A DNA stretch of 64,000 nt, from positions 1 to 64,000 of the forward strand of contig MU401543.1 in the NCBI GenBank assembly GCA_022579005.1. Direction: 5' to 3'. Source of the DNA: Poronia punctata. Taxonomy: Eukaryota > Ascomycota > Sordariomycetes > Xylariales > Xylariaceae. The notes under the pieces are model-generated. The model had not been told where the DNA came from and ran no database searches. It was given only the letters and a program-made list of their open reading frames with translations. The translations under genes and the position numbers were made by a program. Numbering within the stretch: position 1 is the stretch's first letter; each line of letters begins with the position of its first letter. Positions 35,356 to 48,000 of the stretch are shown piece after piece.

Positions 35356-38054
35356 ATGGAGGAGAACAAGACGGCAATGGCAAACGAGCGCACGCCGTTG
35401 TTTACAACTGTAGCGGTTGGCACGCCGCGCCAACGCTACCCTCACCAAACACTCCGTCGCTTCTGCACCATCGCTCTAGTCTCCTCCCTGTTCGCCTTAT
35501 TAGTAACATTCCTCTTCACCACGACCTCTGTGCCGCCGCACCGCCACCACCCCCACGGACGTGTCACGTTCGAGGAGCTACAAGCTATCCTCCTAGACAC
35601 GCCGAGTCCTGAGAAGGCCGCTGAATGGAGCAAATACTACACAGCAGGGCCTCATCTAGCCGGCCAAAATCTCTCACAGGTAAATCAACCAGATGACAAT
35701 TGTCATAGGTTCCGTACGGTTCGCCTGTATTAATCGCACGCTCTATCTAGGCCGAATGGACAAGAGACCGCTGGGAAGAATGGGGCGTCAAGTCAGACAT
35801 CGTCGCTTACGACACGTACATTGACAGTCCTCTAGACCACCGGCTAGCTCTGTTGGAGAAGAACACAGACGGATCTGATGCGTCTGCTTCAGGCTCCGAT
35901 GGCTGGAAAGTAGCTTACGAGGCTTCCTTGACTGAGGACGTTCTGCCGGACGACCCTACTACTCAGCTTCCAGATAGTATTCCTACCTTCCATGGCTACT
36001 CTGCCAGTGGTAACGTTACTGGATCTTTCGTCTACGTCAACTATGGAACTTTCTGGGATTTCGAGGGCCTCGTCCGGGCCAATGTGAGCCTGGAAGGCAA
36101 GATTGCCATCGCCCGGTACGAGGGCGTCTTCCGCGGTCTCAAGGTGAAGAGAGCCGAAGAGCTGGGTATGATTGGCTGTGTCATATACAGCGATCCCGGC
36201 GATGATGGCGAAATCAGAGAAGATAATGGCCACAAGCCTTACCCGGATGGCCCTGCTCGTAACCCCAGCAGTGTGCAGCGTGGAAGTGTCCAGTATATCA
36301 GTATGGGACCTGGTGACCCGACAACACCCGGCTATCCCAGCAAGCCTGGTGTCCCGCGTCAGCCGACAGAGGGTAGACTCACCAACATTCCATCGCTACC
36401 CATCTCTTACTCTGATGCGCTACCGATCCTAAGGGCGCTCAACGGCCACGGCCCCAAAGCGGCCGACATAAGCGAGCACTGGACCAAAAATACCGGCCTG
36501 GGATATAAAGGTGTCGAGTACAACATCGGCCCCTCCCCCGACGATCTGGTTCTTAACCTTGTGAACCACGAAGACTACAGCATCAAGCCTATATGGAATG
36601 TCATTGGTGTCATCAACGGGACGATCCCAGATGAGGTCGTCGTTGTCGGAAATCATCGGGATGCCTGGATAGCAGGCGGCGCGGGCGATCCGAACAGTGG
36701 GTCGGCTGTCCTCAACGAGGTAATCCGTAGCTTCGGCGAAGCGCTACAGCGTGGGTGGAAACCTCTGCGTACTATCGTCTTCGCCAGTTGGGATGGCGAG
36801 GAGTACGGTCTTGTCGGCAGTACCGAATGGGTAGAGGAATATATCCCCTGGCTCTCGGCAACTGCCGTGTCTTACGTAAACTTGGACGTCGGCGTGATGA
36901 ACCAGCACTTCAAAGCTTCGGCCGCTCCTTTGTTGCACAATCTTATATATGAGACGGCAGCGTTGATCCAGTCGCCCAACCAGACCGTCCAAGGCCAGAC
37001 CATCCGAGACGTATGGGACGGGAGAATTACCACGTTGGGCAGCGGCAGCGACTACACTGCTTTCCAGGACTTTGCCGGCATTCCTTCGATAGATATGGGA
37101 TTTAGCGGGTCTGCGGAGGGAGAGCCTATCTACCATTACCACGTGAGTTGACCAACACACATCTACCCCTTTCCCCTATAGTTTTTCTATTCAACTATGG
37201 GCCTCCTCATGATCGTCCGCAAAACCATCGACATTTTAACTAATACCACTTGACATTCTGTAGAGCAACTACGACAGTTTCCACTGGATGAAAGAATTCG
37301 GTGACCCGGGATTCCATTATCACAAAGCAATGGCACAGATGCTTGGACTGACGGTGGCCAAATTGGCCGGCACACCGCTCGTACCTCTGAATGCCACCAC
37401 CTACGCGGTAGCACTGAAGCAATACGTCGAGGCAATCGAGTCGAAGCTCACCGGCACCCCTATCCAGCTGTCCGGCGAAGCTGCAACCTTTGAGGGCAGA
37501 GAACGAAGCGTCGAGTTGGAAGTGAAGGGCGACAAATCTGCTTTTGAGCATTCCCTAAAACGTCTACACGACTCTGTCGACGACATGAAAGACGCGGCTG
37601 TCAAGCTCGACGCCAAGGCTGCGAAGCTGGCAAAGGAAGCCAACGAACACATTCCCTGGTGGCGCTTGATAAAGAAGTTGAAGCTCTTGCACCAGGTCCG
37701 GTTCACCAACACCAAGTATAAGAAGATTGATCGTGCTTTCCTGTATCCCGGCGGTCTCGAGTAAGTTAAACCCTCGTCCCCCCCTTTCGTTCTAGTAGCA
37801 GGAGTCTCTTTCTAGAACTGCACTGCGATACAGCCGACACACCCAAGTATGACGGATGACTAACTCGAAGTGTGCGTAGCGGACGGGACTGGTTCAAACA
37901 TGTCGTATTTGCACCAGGTATCTGGACAGGATATGCGGGCGCTGTCTTCCCCGGTCTCGTCGAGAGCATCGACGAAAAGGACTTTACAAACGCAGTCAAA
38001 TGGGCCGACATTATTGACAACTGCATCAAGGCCGCGACAGCGACGATGAAATAA
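35356..38054 (+). CDS. M28 family membrane peptidase, glutamate carboxypeptidase II-like
   Basis: Four exons, 35356..35679, 35751..37142, 37264..37760 and 37880..38054, give 795 residues. Introns are 71, 121 and 119 bp and all joins keep the frame. A short cytosolic N-terminus is followed by one membrane helix (about 36-58), giving a type II protein. Then come a protease-associated region (residues about 180-300), the M28 zinc peptidase domain (about 375-600) and a helical transferrin-receptor-like dimerisation domain. All expected zinc and catalytic residues are visible: His and Asp in GNHRDAW and GAGDPNSG, the Glu pair in WDGEEYG, Asp in NLDVG, and His at the exon 2 end (YHYH then SNYDS). 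The family removes C-terminal Glu or related residues from peptides. Yeast Tre1/Tre2 relatives act in vacuolar trafficking. Intact ligands suggest an active enzyme here. Confidence 0.94.
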
Positions 38055-38451
38055 AATATCATAAAGCTAGTTGTCCTTGCGTTTTAAGGATATGAGGTAT
38101 TAGATAGGTTAAGATTGTATGTTAGCCTGGAAGGCTTTTGGAGTGTCAACATAATTTCTACATACACGTATGAGTCACATACACATATGCACCTGATTAA
38201 TCATAAGCGGTTTGCTGTTGGTGGTGATATCCAGATATCATTGCCGCATAAATGAAAGAAATGAAACCAACCACCTACATACACGTACCCAATCCTATCC
38301 CCGCAACCACGACCTATATATCCCGTCTCCCACCAAATTTATTGTTTCTCATAGCCGGACAATCTTCCTTCTCAAACACTTTACACCTTTTACCTCTGCA
38401 ATTTTCCCCTTTTCCTTCTTGTATTCTTCTCAAAACAGAGCAGACGAGAAA
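38055..38451. other. Short intergenic region upstream of kinase-like gene
   Basis: A tandem gene gap of about 400 bp. The last 100 bases are pyrimidine-rich (CTTTT runs), consistent with a promoter and 5' leader of the following gene. Confidence 0.5.
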
Positions 38452-38845
38452 ATGACAAGCACCCACCACCTCGAGTCTGTATCCAGTGGTTGCGGAGACC
38501 GCGTGACCTTGTCAATCCGTTGGAACAAGGCACGGATAGTGGTAGACCTGGATCCTTCACCTAAGGGCGGGACGATGGAAGATTCCTTCATCGAGAAATA
38601 TAACGCCGCAGTGGAGGATGGCGATGAAGAGCAAGAAGAGATGATAACCGACCAGATTCTGGACGCTATCGTCCATGTCGGAAGGTCATTGTTTGATCGG
38701 CTTGCACCGCCGGACAACAACAACAACAACACCGTAGATCTCCATTCCCTACTCTTCCCGAAAGAATATTTATTTTATTTCTGCACCGACTTGGAAAGTA
38801 ACACGCCCGAGTTAACTCCCAAATCCAACAACAACGAGGACGACA

Positions 38846-38876
<31 letters not shown>

Positions 38877-39573
38877 GTACGAGAAGTTTGATCTCAAACA
38901 CCAACTTCCAGAAGAAGAAGAAGAAGAAGACCTAAGCGTAAGCTTACCCAAGTTCTCGACCAGAGACATCCATGTCCTGCAGAAATTGCTTGGGGACGGA
39001 TATATCGCCCACGTCTCAGCAGGCGGACAAGAAATGTGCTGTAAAGTGGTCGATGACGAAATTCGCATCGAGGCTTTACAGAGGGAAGTATCCTGTCTTT
39101 TGACAATCACTACCTACCATCTCAACACACAGACGCAAACGAAAACAACACCGGATATTCGTATCATCCGTGTCCCCAAACTTCTCGGCTTGGTGATAGT
39201 CAAAGACGAAGAGGGAAATGAAAACGAAAATGGGAGAGTCATCGGGTTTCTACAAGAATATGTCCCCTGCTCTGATACCTGGGAGCTATCGACGCTGCGA
39301 AATGTCGAGTCGATTTCTTCGATTTCCAAATCTCGCAGGGAGAAATGGGCGAGACAAATCAGAGAGACGGTCCGGGTGTTACATGACGAGATCGGCATAA
39401 CGTGGGGAGATGGTAAAGCCGGGAATGTCCTTATTCATCGTGATACGGATGATGCTTGGATTGTTGATTTCGGGGGTGGATGGACGGATGGGTGGGTTAG
39501 TCGGGAGTTGAGTGGCACTGTTGAGGGGGATTTGGTTGCGGTTGAGAAGATATGTGAATTTTTGGAAGTTTGA
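38452..39573 (+). CDS. Fungal protein kinase-like protein
   Basis: A single exon of 373 residues. The frame is open 80 codons further upstream, but the first ATG preceded by a purine-rich leader is at 38452. The C-terminal half carries kinase signatures: a probable Lys strand (CCKVV, about 203), an alpha-C-type segment with Glu (REVSCL), then the catalytic loop GDGKAGNVLI near 317 (Asp, Lys and Asn present; His-Arg replaced by Trp-Gly) and the DFGGGWT magnesium loop near 340. This is the form seen in small fungal proteins related to Ser/Thr kinases, where WGDxKxxNVLI is typical. The N-terminal half has no known domain and carries Asn, Thr and Glu homopolymers from AAC, ACA and GAA repeats. 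Substrate unknown; real kinase activity is plausible but unproven. Confidence 0.85.
38847..38876 (+). repeat. (ACA)10 triplet run encoding poly-Thr
   Basis: About ten ACA units in frame inside the kinase-like gene. A shorter AAC run lies at 38716-38734 (five Asn) and a GAA run at about 38913-38929 (poly-Glu). Confidence 0.9.
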
Positions 39574-40397
39574 TACCTACCTCTATTTTGTCCATCTATC
39601 TAACAACCTTAGTCTAGACTTTACACTGCTAGTACGGGTAGGTGTATACGCTCGCATCTTTACTTGATAAGTAGGTAGGTATGTCTGTAACCTCCATATG
39701 TACCACATGCAAGCAGTCACGAGTATAACTTCTACACGGCCGCATCATTATCCAATCCAATATACAACAGCTCAGTACAGCTTATGTAATTGGGAATCAT
39801 GTCCCTCACTCACTCACTCACTCACTCACCGCTGTCACAGCAATGCATGCTGATGCATGGCACATGCATACTTATCAACAGATGGCTCATTGGTCCACCG
39901 TCCGGCATGAAGCACACTACTGCAGTCTCCCCGCACTATGACTGCGCATATAAGGCTGAATTATCCATCGCCATCGATCACTGCGCCGCAAGGCGCTGTT
40001 GCCTAGACTGATAACCTCACATACCTACTTACACAATCAGGTTTGCTGGTTGGATTTCCATTATCGCTGGGCGGGAAGGGGGAAACACATATCTATCTTG
40101 GCACCAATGAAACTCGGACTTTCTTACACAGCCCGCCTTGAAATTCCATCGTCAATCATAGCCCCCAACTTACTTACCGACTCCCGCATATTGAATTATT
40201 GTACCCGGTTTGAAAACAAATAGCGAGGCTGCCTTGTGTTAGGCATCTAGACTAGAACTAGTCATACTTTAGCTTATAATTGTACATAAGTATAAAGAGA
40301 GTCCTACCTTTTCTGACATGGACAAGTAAAATAATCCATCTCCTTTTTTTTTACCCCTAACTATTCGAATAAAATCGGAACAAAACGAACCAGAAGA
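39574..40397. other. Intergenic region
   Basis: About 820 bp with no supported gene. It contains the TCAC repeat and a T-tract near 40345, shortly before the AAA ATPase start. Confidence 0.55.
39804..39830. repeat. (TCAC)n tetranucleotide repeat
   Basis: About six tandem TCAC units. Confidence 0.9.
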
Positions 40398-43088
40398 ATG
40401 GGTTACGCCGACTCCGTCACTAGTTTCGAGGATGTCATTCCCCAGTCGAGCCGGTTCAAAGCCGAGCTAGACGAAGACGTCCAGAGAGAGAATGCGAGGA
40501 AGCTACTAGGTATCAAACTATCCGATCATGACCTTGACCAAGGGGACGAGGTTCCCGATATCTCCTATGTTCTCCGATACCAAGGTCTGCGCAGCAAGAT
40601 TGTAGAAGGTTAGTGTAATACCATAACATAACGCCCCTCCTTTCATCCACTCTCGGCATACAACTAGGCTTTCGTGGTCGCAGCTGGCTGACTGACTGGA
40701 ATAAACCCTACAGTTCATCGTAGCTCGAAACCCATCGACATCAACGTTGGTCACAGTATAGACGGCATCAACGCCTCGGAGAAAACGCCCGTGTTGGAGA
40801 TCGACACGCTCGTGTCGACACAATATGTTGACGATCTTCCGCGCGGAAACTGGCCGCCTCCACCACCGATTCGCGAGGATTGGGGTGCTCCGGATAATAT
40901 GCCCTCCAACGATGTCGCCCAGGTCAAGACCACTGTAATAATTATCCATTCGCGTCACTTGATCAACGCCCTGAGAGCCGTTGTCGGCTACTACCCAGGC
41001 GCCGTGTCCTTGACGGCCGACGAAGTTAAAATCCATGAGCCGTACGAGGTTCTGGTGCATCACCAGTCGGCTCTCTCTCGATACAGAGGTTCCCAACCGT
41101 CGAATCATGATGCAGAGTATGCAGCCACGACAGCCAACCACATCGATATCCTCCTCGAGTTTCTTGAAAATACCCATGGCCAGAAAATACGCGAAGAGGA
41201 GGCAAAACATCAGCATAGCACGCCGACAACCACTTTTGACTACCTCTGGCTGCTGTTGCGACCTGGAGAGGTTGTATACGCCATGAATGATAACGTGTGG
41301 TCTCCTTTCGTGGTCTCGCAAGTTGCCAGGGTCAAGGCCGCGATACGTGACCGACAGTGTTATAGAAGTAAGTGTTATCAGTCTTCCCCACAAAGCTTGT
41401 CATATGATGGATGATGGACAGAAATACTAACAATGCTGGCATTCGCAGTCCGATGCTGGAATTATGCGTACTCCAATGGCAGACTGCGTCGGCAGATGCG
41501 TGTCTTCACTATTAATGTGTTTTCGGGTGATGAGGCCATCCACAACCTACCAGTAATTCCTGCGCGGTTCTTCACAGGGCCCAACAAAGACATGCTGCCT
41601 TTGCAAGTCACGGCTGAACAAATCAGGCTGGGCAGGATGATCTGGGACTTATACAAAGAACCGAATTTCAAGTCGTATGATGGGCATCTTGCCAAGAGAA
41701 CACACCCAGATGGCGATGATCTTGACCACACCCAGACCGGACACTTAAGCGGGCGAGTCATCGTTGATGCTGAAGGGCACGAACAATACGGATACACTGG
41801 TCGATGGCGGAGAGGTTCCCGAGAAAGACGCCGAAGATATCCTAGCCCACCTCCCCGCGGAAACGAGTTAGATCAGCTGCCATATTTCGCACCTCGCTGC
41901 AGTTGCGGAGCTTGCTCCGACGCCGAGCACGCCGAAAAGAGTCCGTTTGCCGCCTTTCAGGATCTGGATCCAAAAGTAGACGAAGCTCCAGAAAGCGATC
42001 TATACTATCATGTCATCTCCAAAGTCGTCCCCGCTTTTCTCTTGGACAGTCGCTCCTGGGGTCATGTCTATGCCGGTGGCCTCAGCGATAACAAATTCGA
42101 CAAGGACGCATTCAAGCATCTCGTGCTTGACGAAGAGATCAAATTGACCGTCAACGCTATGATTGGCAAGTTTGCCAATGACGGCGGCCACCTGTCGGCG
42201 TGGCCCAAGGATTTCGTAAAGAATAAGGGGCAAGGTCGCATATTCTTGTTGCACGGGTCTCCAGGCGTCGGTGAGTAACCTTGCCATGTCCATACTATCC
42301 TATCTTAGCCCTCTTTGACGTATCCATGCCACTGTTACTAACACATATGGCATCCTACAGGAAAAACCTGCACAGCAGAATGCGTAGCCGAGCTCACGCA
42401 ACGCCCACTTCTGTGCCTGACGAGCGGCGACCTAGGCACATTTGCTGACGACGTAGGAGAAAAGCTCGAGTACTTTCTCGAATTGGGGGAGCGATTCGGC
42501 GCCATGGTTTTGCTAGACGAGGCCGACGTGTACCTCGAATCGCGTCGACCTAGGGACATCGAACGCAACGGCCTTGTTTCGGTCTTCCTGCGTGCTCTGG
42601 AATACTACCGGGGTGTGCTCTTCCTGACGACGAACCAAGTGCAAACGTTTGACCCTGCTTTCACCTCGAGAATCCACGTGGCCCTTCATTACAGCGCCCT
42701 TACCGACGCCGACCGCGAGCGCATCTGGACGAGCGCGTTCGAACGGCTCGAACGCGACGCAGACGGTCGCATCCGGGTGGCCGTGACGGCCAAGGAGTAC
42801 GTCTGGGGCAGCTCTGGAGTACAGAGTCTTCGATTAAATGGACGCGAGATCCGCAATGCGCTACAGACGGCCGTCGCACTTGCTGAGAGCGAAGCCTTGG
42901 AAAATGGTACGGACGGCGTCTTGGTCACCGAGAAGCATTTCCGCAGCGTTACACGCATGAGCCGTGGCTTCAAGAGCTTCATGGAACGTCGGACGTTCCG
43001 TGACGACGAGACTGATGACCAAGACAGTGATAGCTTACCGGGGCTCAATCATGACAACAAGGGAAGAGACAAGGGGGGTTGGTGGTGA
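40398..43088 (+). CDS. AAA+ ATPase with DUF7025-like middle domain
   Basis: Four exons, 40398..40608, 40714..41367, 41449..42270 and 42361..43088, give 804 residues. Introns are 105, 81 and 90 bp; the last has TACTAAC. All joins keep the frame, and the third one restores the Walker A motif GSPGVGKT (about 557-565). Walker B is VLLDEADVYLE (about 610), followed by the sensor segment LTTNQ and an Arg-finger-type SRIH near 655. The segment YLWLLLRPGEVVYAM near residue 245 matches the middle region (DUF7025) found in a large Pezizomycotina family of AAA ATPases. An Arg-rich patch and a short CxCxxC segment lie between the two domains. Members of this family are often annotated as P-loop ATPases of unknown role; the core is nearest the Cdc48/BCS1-like group. 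Function and location are not known. Confidence 0.92.
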
Positions 43089-45084
43089 GGTTCCGACCAC
43101 TGTTACCTTATTGTTACCAAGGTTGGACACACGTTTCCTGGTAATCTTGATACAGGTGAGGTAGTAACGAATATACGAGGTCATGACATCTGGTTGGTTC
43201 CTTTATTTGACAAATGTCTCGTTTTGTAACAACACCTGCTTTCAGTGAGGTAATCTGATGAGTCCTGGCGACCCTTCTTTAGGGTTGAGGGTAAGTACCT
43301 ACCTAACCTAGGAGGTCGTTGATCAAACCTCGACCAATTCGTAAACGGTCACGGTCACGCCTGCCAATATGGCCAGGACCTTGCTCGTCGAAACTCAAGT
43401 GAGCCGAAGGTCAAGGGACCTACAGAACACCGCTCGTACTTAGTACCATCTAAATCCCCGAATTGTGGCATAGTAATGCCTGCAACACATGTACCGATTA
43501 CCTCTGTTGTATGGTATTACCTTCCCGTTGGCCTCGGTTCTGCTAGGTAAGGTAGGTACCATCGTTCCTAAAGGTGCCTGCCTGTCCATGAAGACATCCA
43601 TCTACTGTTATTAGGAGGTAGTAATATGTGTAACGAGAATCGTACCTATCGTACCTAGGTAGTACCTGATCTAGCCTATGCACTCGAATCCCTCTCACAG
43701 GCGAGTTCCCGGCAAAATTGGTAGCTAAACGACCTATCTAGCTTCATTTCCGGAAGAATTCAAACAGGACAGGCATCTCCTGTGTGGTTATTCCCAAAAC
43801 AGTGACCCTCTTACATAACTGCATCTGTACGTGCACACCAACAGACAGAAAAAAAAAGCCAGGGACAGATGCATACAGTACGCGCACATACGGTGCAGGT
43901 TGAAGACCCCAACGCCCACAGGGGCACAGGGGATAGGTAACCCTGCAATGCAAAGAGGGTAAGAATGGAACTGAAGCTGCGCGGACTTTTCTCCTGGTGA
44001 GACTTTGGAGGTTATTGCTCTTCTGTATAAATGTCAAACGTACTCGTACGCGGTTGCATGCATGCATGGTAGGTATCCGCCTACATAACCTAGTACTGTA
44101 CATAACCAACATTATATCCACGTCACGTATTAAAATGAACATGGAGGTCGTCTTTAGGCTGGCCTGCATGTCAGCTCGGGTAGCTCGGGGCGCCATCATT
44201 CGCACGCTACATCCTACAAGCATCTGTGACCACTGACGATGATACGTGGACTAGACCCTACTCGTAGGTTAGGGAAATTTGTTCACTTTGTCCTACATGG
44301 CTCAAAAATGCGAGCCAACAAGAAAGCAAAAAACAACGCCTCCAATAAGACAGAACAAGTAAGATTATAAGCCACTTTCCACATGTACGTTGCCCATACT
44401 TGCAAGTTTATTCTGTTGATGCGCAAAGCCTGAGTTTCTTGCCGTTCTCCTTTTTTCCTTGCTTTTTGTTAGACTGGCCGCAAATGATGTTTCGTTAAAG
44501 GAGGATTACGTAGGACAAGGAGTGACGCTAAGCCCAAATTATACAACTAATGCAAAAAAAGTCTGGAGCAAGGGCGAGGAGAAAACGAATGCGGGGAAGG
44601 ATTTAGGACTGTCGGTCATTGCTTGCTTGGTTGAAGATCAAAAAAAAGTTTAGTTGGATGAAAATCATAAACTCTCGGTGGGCTTAATCGGGAAATAAGG
44701 TGGGAAGCGCTAGATACCTAGATGGGCAACTTAGCACGTGTGATGGCACCGCATCGTGATGGATGACATCTGTTGGAAAGTGTGTCACTGCGGATCGTGT
44801 GCGACTTCTTCTGTTCGGGTTGGTTGGTAGGTATAAATATTATTTGCGCCGACTTGTAGTTTCTATGTGGTAGACACTAGTGTCCTGTTGGGCCGTGTCG
44901 GAGAAACTGTCTTCGGAGTCGGAGTCAACAGATTAGTGTACGAGTAGAGAAGCATATGTAGGGTCTGATAGGTACTCTACATAGTATTACAGCCAACTGA
45001 ATTTAAGGACAGACCGTGGAATAGAATAGAATGGAATTGTTTAACGTCGTCGCAGAGGCTAGGCCCACTCGCGATCACACCTAA
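43089..45084. other. Intergenic region leading into AT block 2
   Basis: There is no supported gene. Open frames up to 159 residues (minus strand, 43744-44223) lack any recognisable feature and contain the intergenic octamer at 44041. Further octamers occur at 44259 and 44939. A short GAATA-type tandem repeat at about 45018-45040 follows one copy of an 11-bp repeat. Confidence 0.55.
45007..45017 (+). repeat. 11-bp direct repeat, left copy (GGACAGACCGT)
   Basis: Identical to 51564-51574. Together the two copies bracket AT block 2, as a target-site duplication would. The same orientation is seen in both. Confidence 0.6.
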
Positions 45085-48000
45085 AGTATATAGAACATAG
45101 CAAGCTTTAATTTACGCTATCTAAAATATAAGCTACAAGTTTAAGCTATAAGTAAGTTAATATTATATAAGGTAAATTGTTTAAAAAGCTATCTTGTTGC
45201 TTTTAAAAGAGCTTATTATACTATTACTAGTAAGTACTATATATTACTATTAAAAATATAATTATTATAATTAGTAAAACTATAGCTAAGTAATTTTAGC
45301 TTATTAAGCTATGCTTAAATAAAAGTATAATAATTATAGCTACTTTCTTTTAAGTTTTTTTTTTAGCCTAGTAATTTAAGCTTATAAATTTATGCTATAT
45401 TAGCTTATTTTTATTGTTTTTAGCGTTTTATAAGTATTTTTATAAGTATTTTTTAGTTTTTTATACTTAGGTGCTAGCTAAAGTTAAAAAGTTATTTTTT
45501 TTTTTAACCTTTTAAGTCTTTTTTACCCTTTTTTTTCCTTGTTTGCTTTTTTTTATACTTTTTTTTTTATTATCTAAATTAGTACTAATAGCTTTACTAT
45601 TTCTAGCTTATTTTCTTGCTTTTTAATTTTATTAAGTTTTCTTTATTTTTCTTCTTTTTCTTTTTTTTTTTTTTAGATTTTATATTATACTACTTTTTTT
45701 AAGTTTATTTCTTTTTATTAGCAGCATTCTCTTTTTATAAAAGTTTTTTATTTAGTAAATAAAAGTGCTACTTTAGTATAATATTTTATTACTTTATAAA
45801 AGCTATTAAAAGCGTTTAAGTTATAAATAAGCTACTTATAATAATATTTTTTAGTAAGCAATTAGTTAGTATTAAGCTTAAAGTTATATAGTTTTATAAA
45901 AAAGCTTTTTAAAAGCTAAGTTATACTATTTTGTTTTTTTTTAAATTTTAATAGCTAAAGCTAGTTTTTTTAAACTTATTTTATTAGTTTATAGTAAACT
46001 AAATATTTAAGTTTTTAAAAGTATATTTTATAAGTTATAAAGCTATAAAAGTAATAAACTTTTACGTTTTTATATTTATAATAATTATAATACTAGCTAA
46101 AGTTTTTATAAGCAAAAATTATATTAAAATACTAGCTAAAAGCTTTTTAAAAGATTTTTAATATATTTAAGCATTTACTTAGCTTATAATTTATGCTAAC
46201 ATAAGTAATTTTACTAAAAATATTAATATTTTTATTATTTACTTAGTTTTTAGCTATTAATTTAATTTGCTTATAAGCAATTTTTTTAAAGCTAGTAGCT
46301 ATAAGTATAGCTTTAAAGTTTTAAGTTTTTTTTATACTAGCTTTAGCTAGCTTATTTGCTTATTTATTACTTTTAATAAACTAATATTTTAAGCACTAGC
46401 AAAGCTATATATTATTTTTTTTTATTAGCTAGTAAATTTTAATAAAAACTTATTATAATATTATTAAAGCGTTTTTTTAAGCATACTATAATATAGTAGT
46501 ATTGTTTACATAAAAAGTAATTTAGTAGCTAAAAAAATAGCGTATAGCTTTTTAAAGTTTTTTAAAAGCTTTAAGCGCTTTAGTATTAAATATTATACTA
46601 TTTTTATTTAATTAGCTTATACTTTTTATAACTAAGTTTTATTTTTTATAAATAACGTAGCTATAGCTTAAGCTTTTTAAAGTTTTTAACTTATTTAAGT
46701 ATATTATAATATTAAAAAGTAATTTAATGTTTTTTTATTTAATAAATTGCTTTATAGCTTTTTATTTGCTTAAACTTTTTATAAAGTTAACTTTAAACCT
46801 TTTTAAATACTTAAGCTTATAAAGTACTATTTTTTTAATATTTAATAAAAGCAATATAGCTAATTATAAGCTTATATAAGCTTATTATAAATAGCTAGCT
46901 TTTTTACTATACTATATAATTTTAAGTTTAACTTAAATTGCTAGTAAATAAGATTTATATACTATTTTAATTTAAAAAGTAAAGCGCTACTTAGCTTATT
47001 TTAATATAATTATAGTAATAAAAATATTATTAGCTATAAAAAAAAGTTAGTTAAAAAGGTTTTTTATATAAATAAAACGCTTTTAGCTACTTAAACTAAA
47101 GCTTATTAAACTATATATATATAATTGCTAAGCTATATACTTATAGTTTTTATTTAGTTATTAGCTATTTTACTAGCTAGCTTTTTTTATTTTTTATACT
47201 AAGCTTTATATTTATATATTAAAATTAGCAAAAAGATTATATAAACTATTTTATATAGGCTAGCTACTAAAAAGCTTTAAATAATAGCTATAATAGCTTA
47301 AATATAGTTTGCTATTTTAATTTTACATGCTATTTTTTTTTATATAGTGCTAAAAGCAAAGTTTTTTATTTAAGTATATATTTAACTACTTAAAAATAAA
47401 GGTTTTTTATAAGTATATAAAGTTAGTAATAAAAACTAAAGTTATAATAGTACTATTATTTAAAACTATATTTAGGTTTTTTTAAGTTTTTTTATAAGTA
47501 AAGTAAATAGCTTTTATTTTTTTTAGCGCAAAAGCTATTTTATTAACCTAGCTATATTTTAAAATAGCGTTTATTTATTTTTTAACTTTTTATATACTTT
47601 TTTTTAAAGTTTTTTTAATACTTAAAATTGCTAGGTTATTAGCATAGCTTTAGCAGCTTAAGTTAGCTTTTATAAGCTTATATAAATAAAGCATATAAAA
47701 TATTAATAACGCTAAAAAGCCTTATAGCGTACTATAAGCTACCTTTTTTAGCATAGTTTTTATATTTTTTAGTTATATAATAAGCGTTTGCTTTATAAAA
47801 AAACTGTTTACTAACTTAATTACTGCTTTAAGCTACCTTTATTTTAACATTTAAATAAGCAGTTTATTTTTAAGTAGTATATTAAAAGCTTTTTATATAT
47901 TTAATATAACTAAAGTAGCTACTTTATTATTAGCAAAAGCAAGCTTTATATTATAAGTTAAGCAAGTTACTAAGTTTATTATAAACTTTTTAAAAATAGC

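Noticed and set aside
10017..43088. Biosynthetic gene cluster including a self-resistance IMP dehydrogenase
   Set aside because: No polyketide synthase, peptide synthetase, terpene cyclase or oxidase is nearby, and the IMP dehydrogenase keeps the Tyr altered in resistant copies.
43744..44223. 159-residue open frame on the minus strand
   Set aside because: No motif or homology I can recognise, and it includes an intergenic octamer at 44041.
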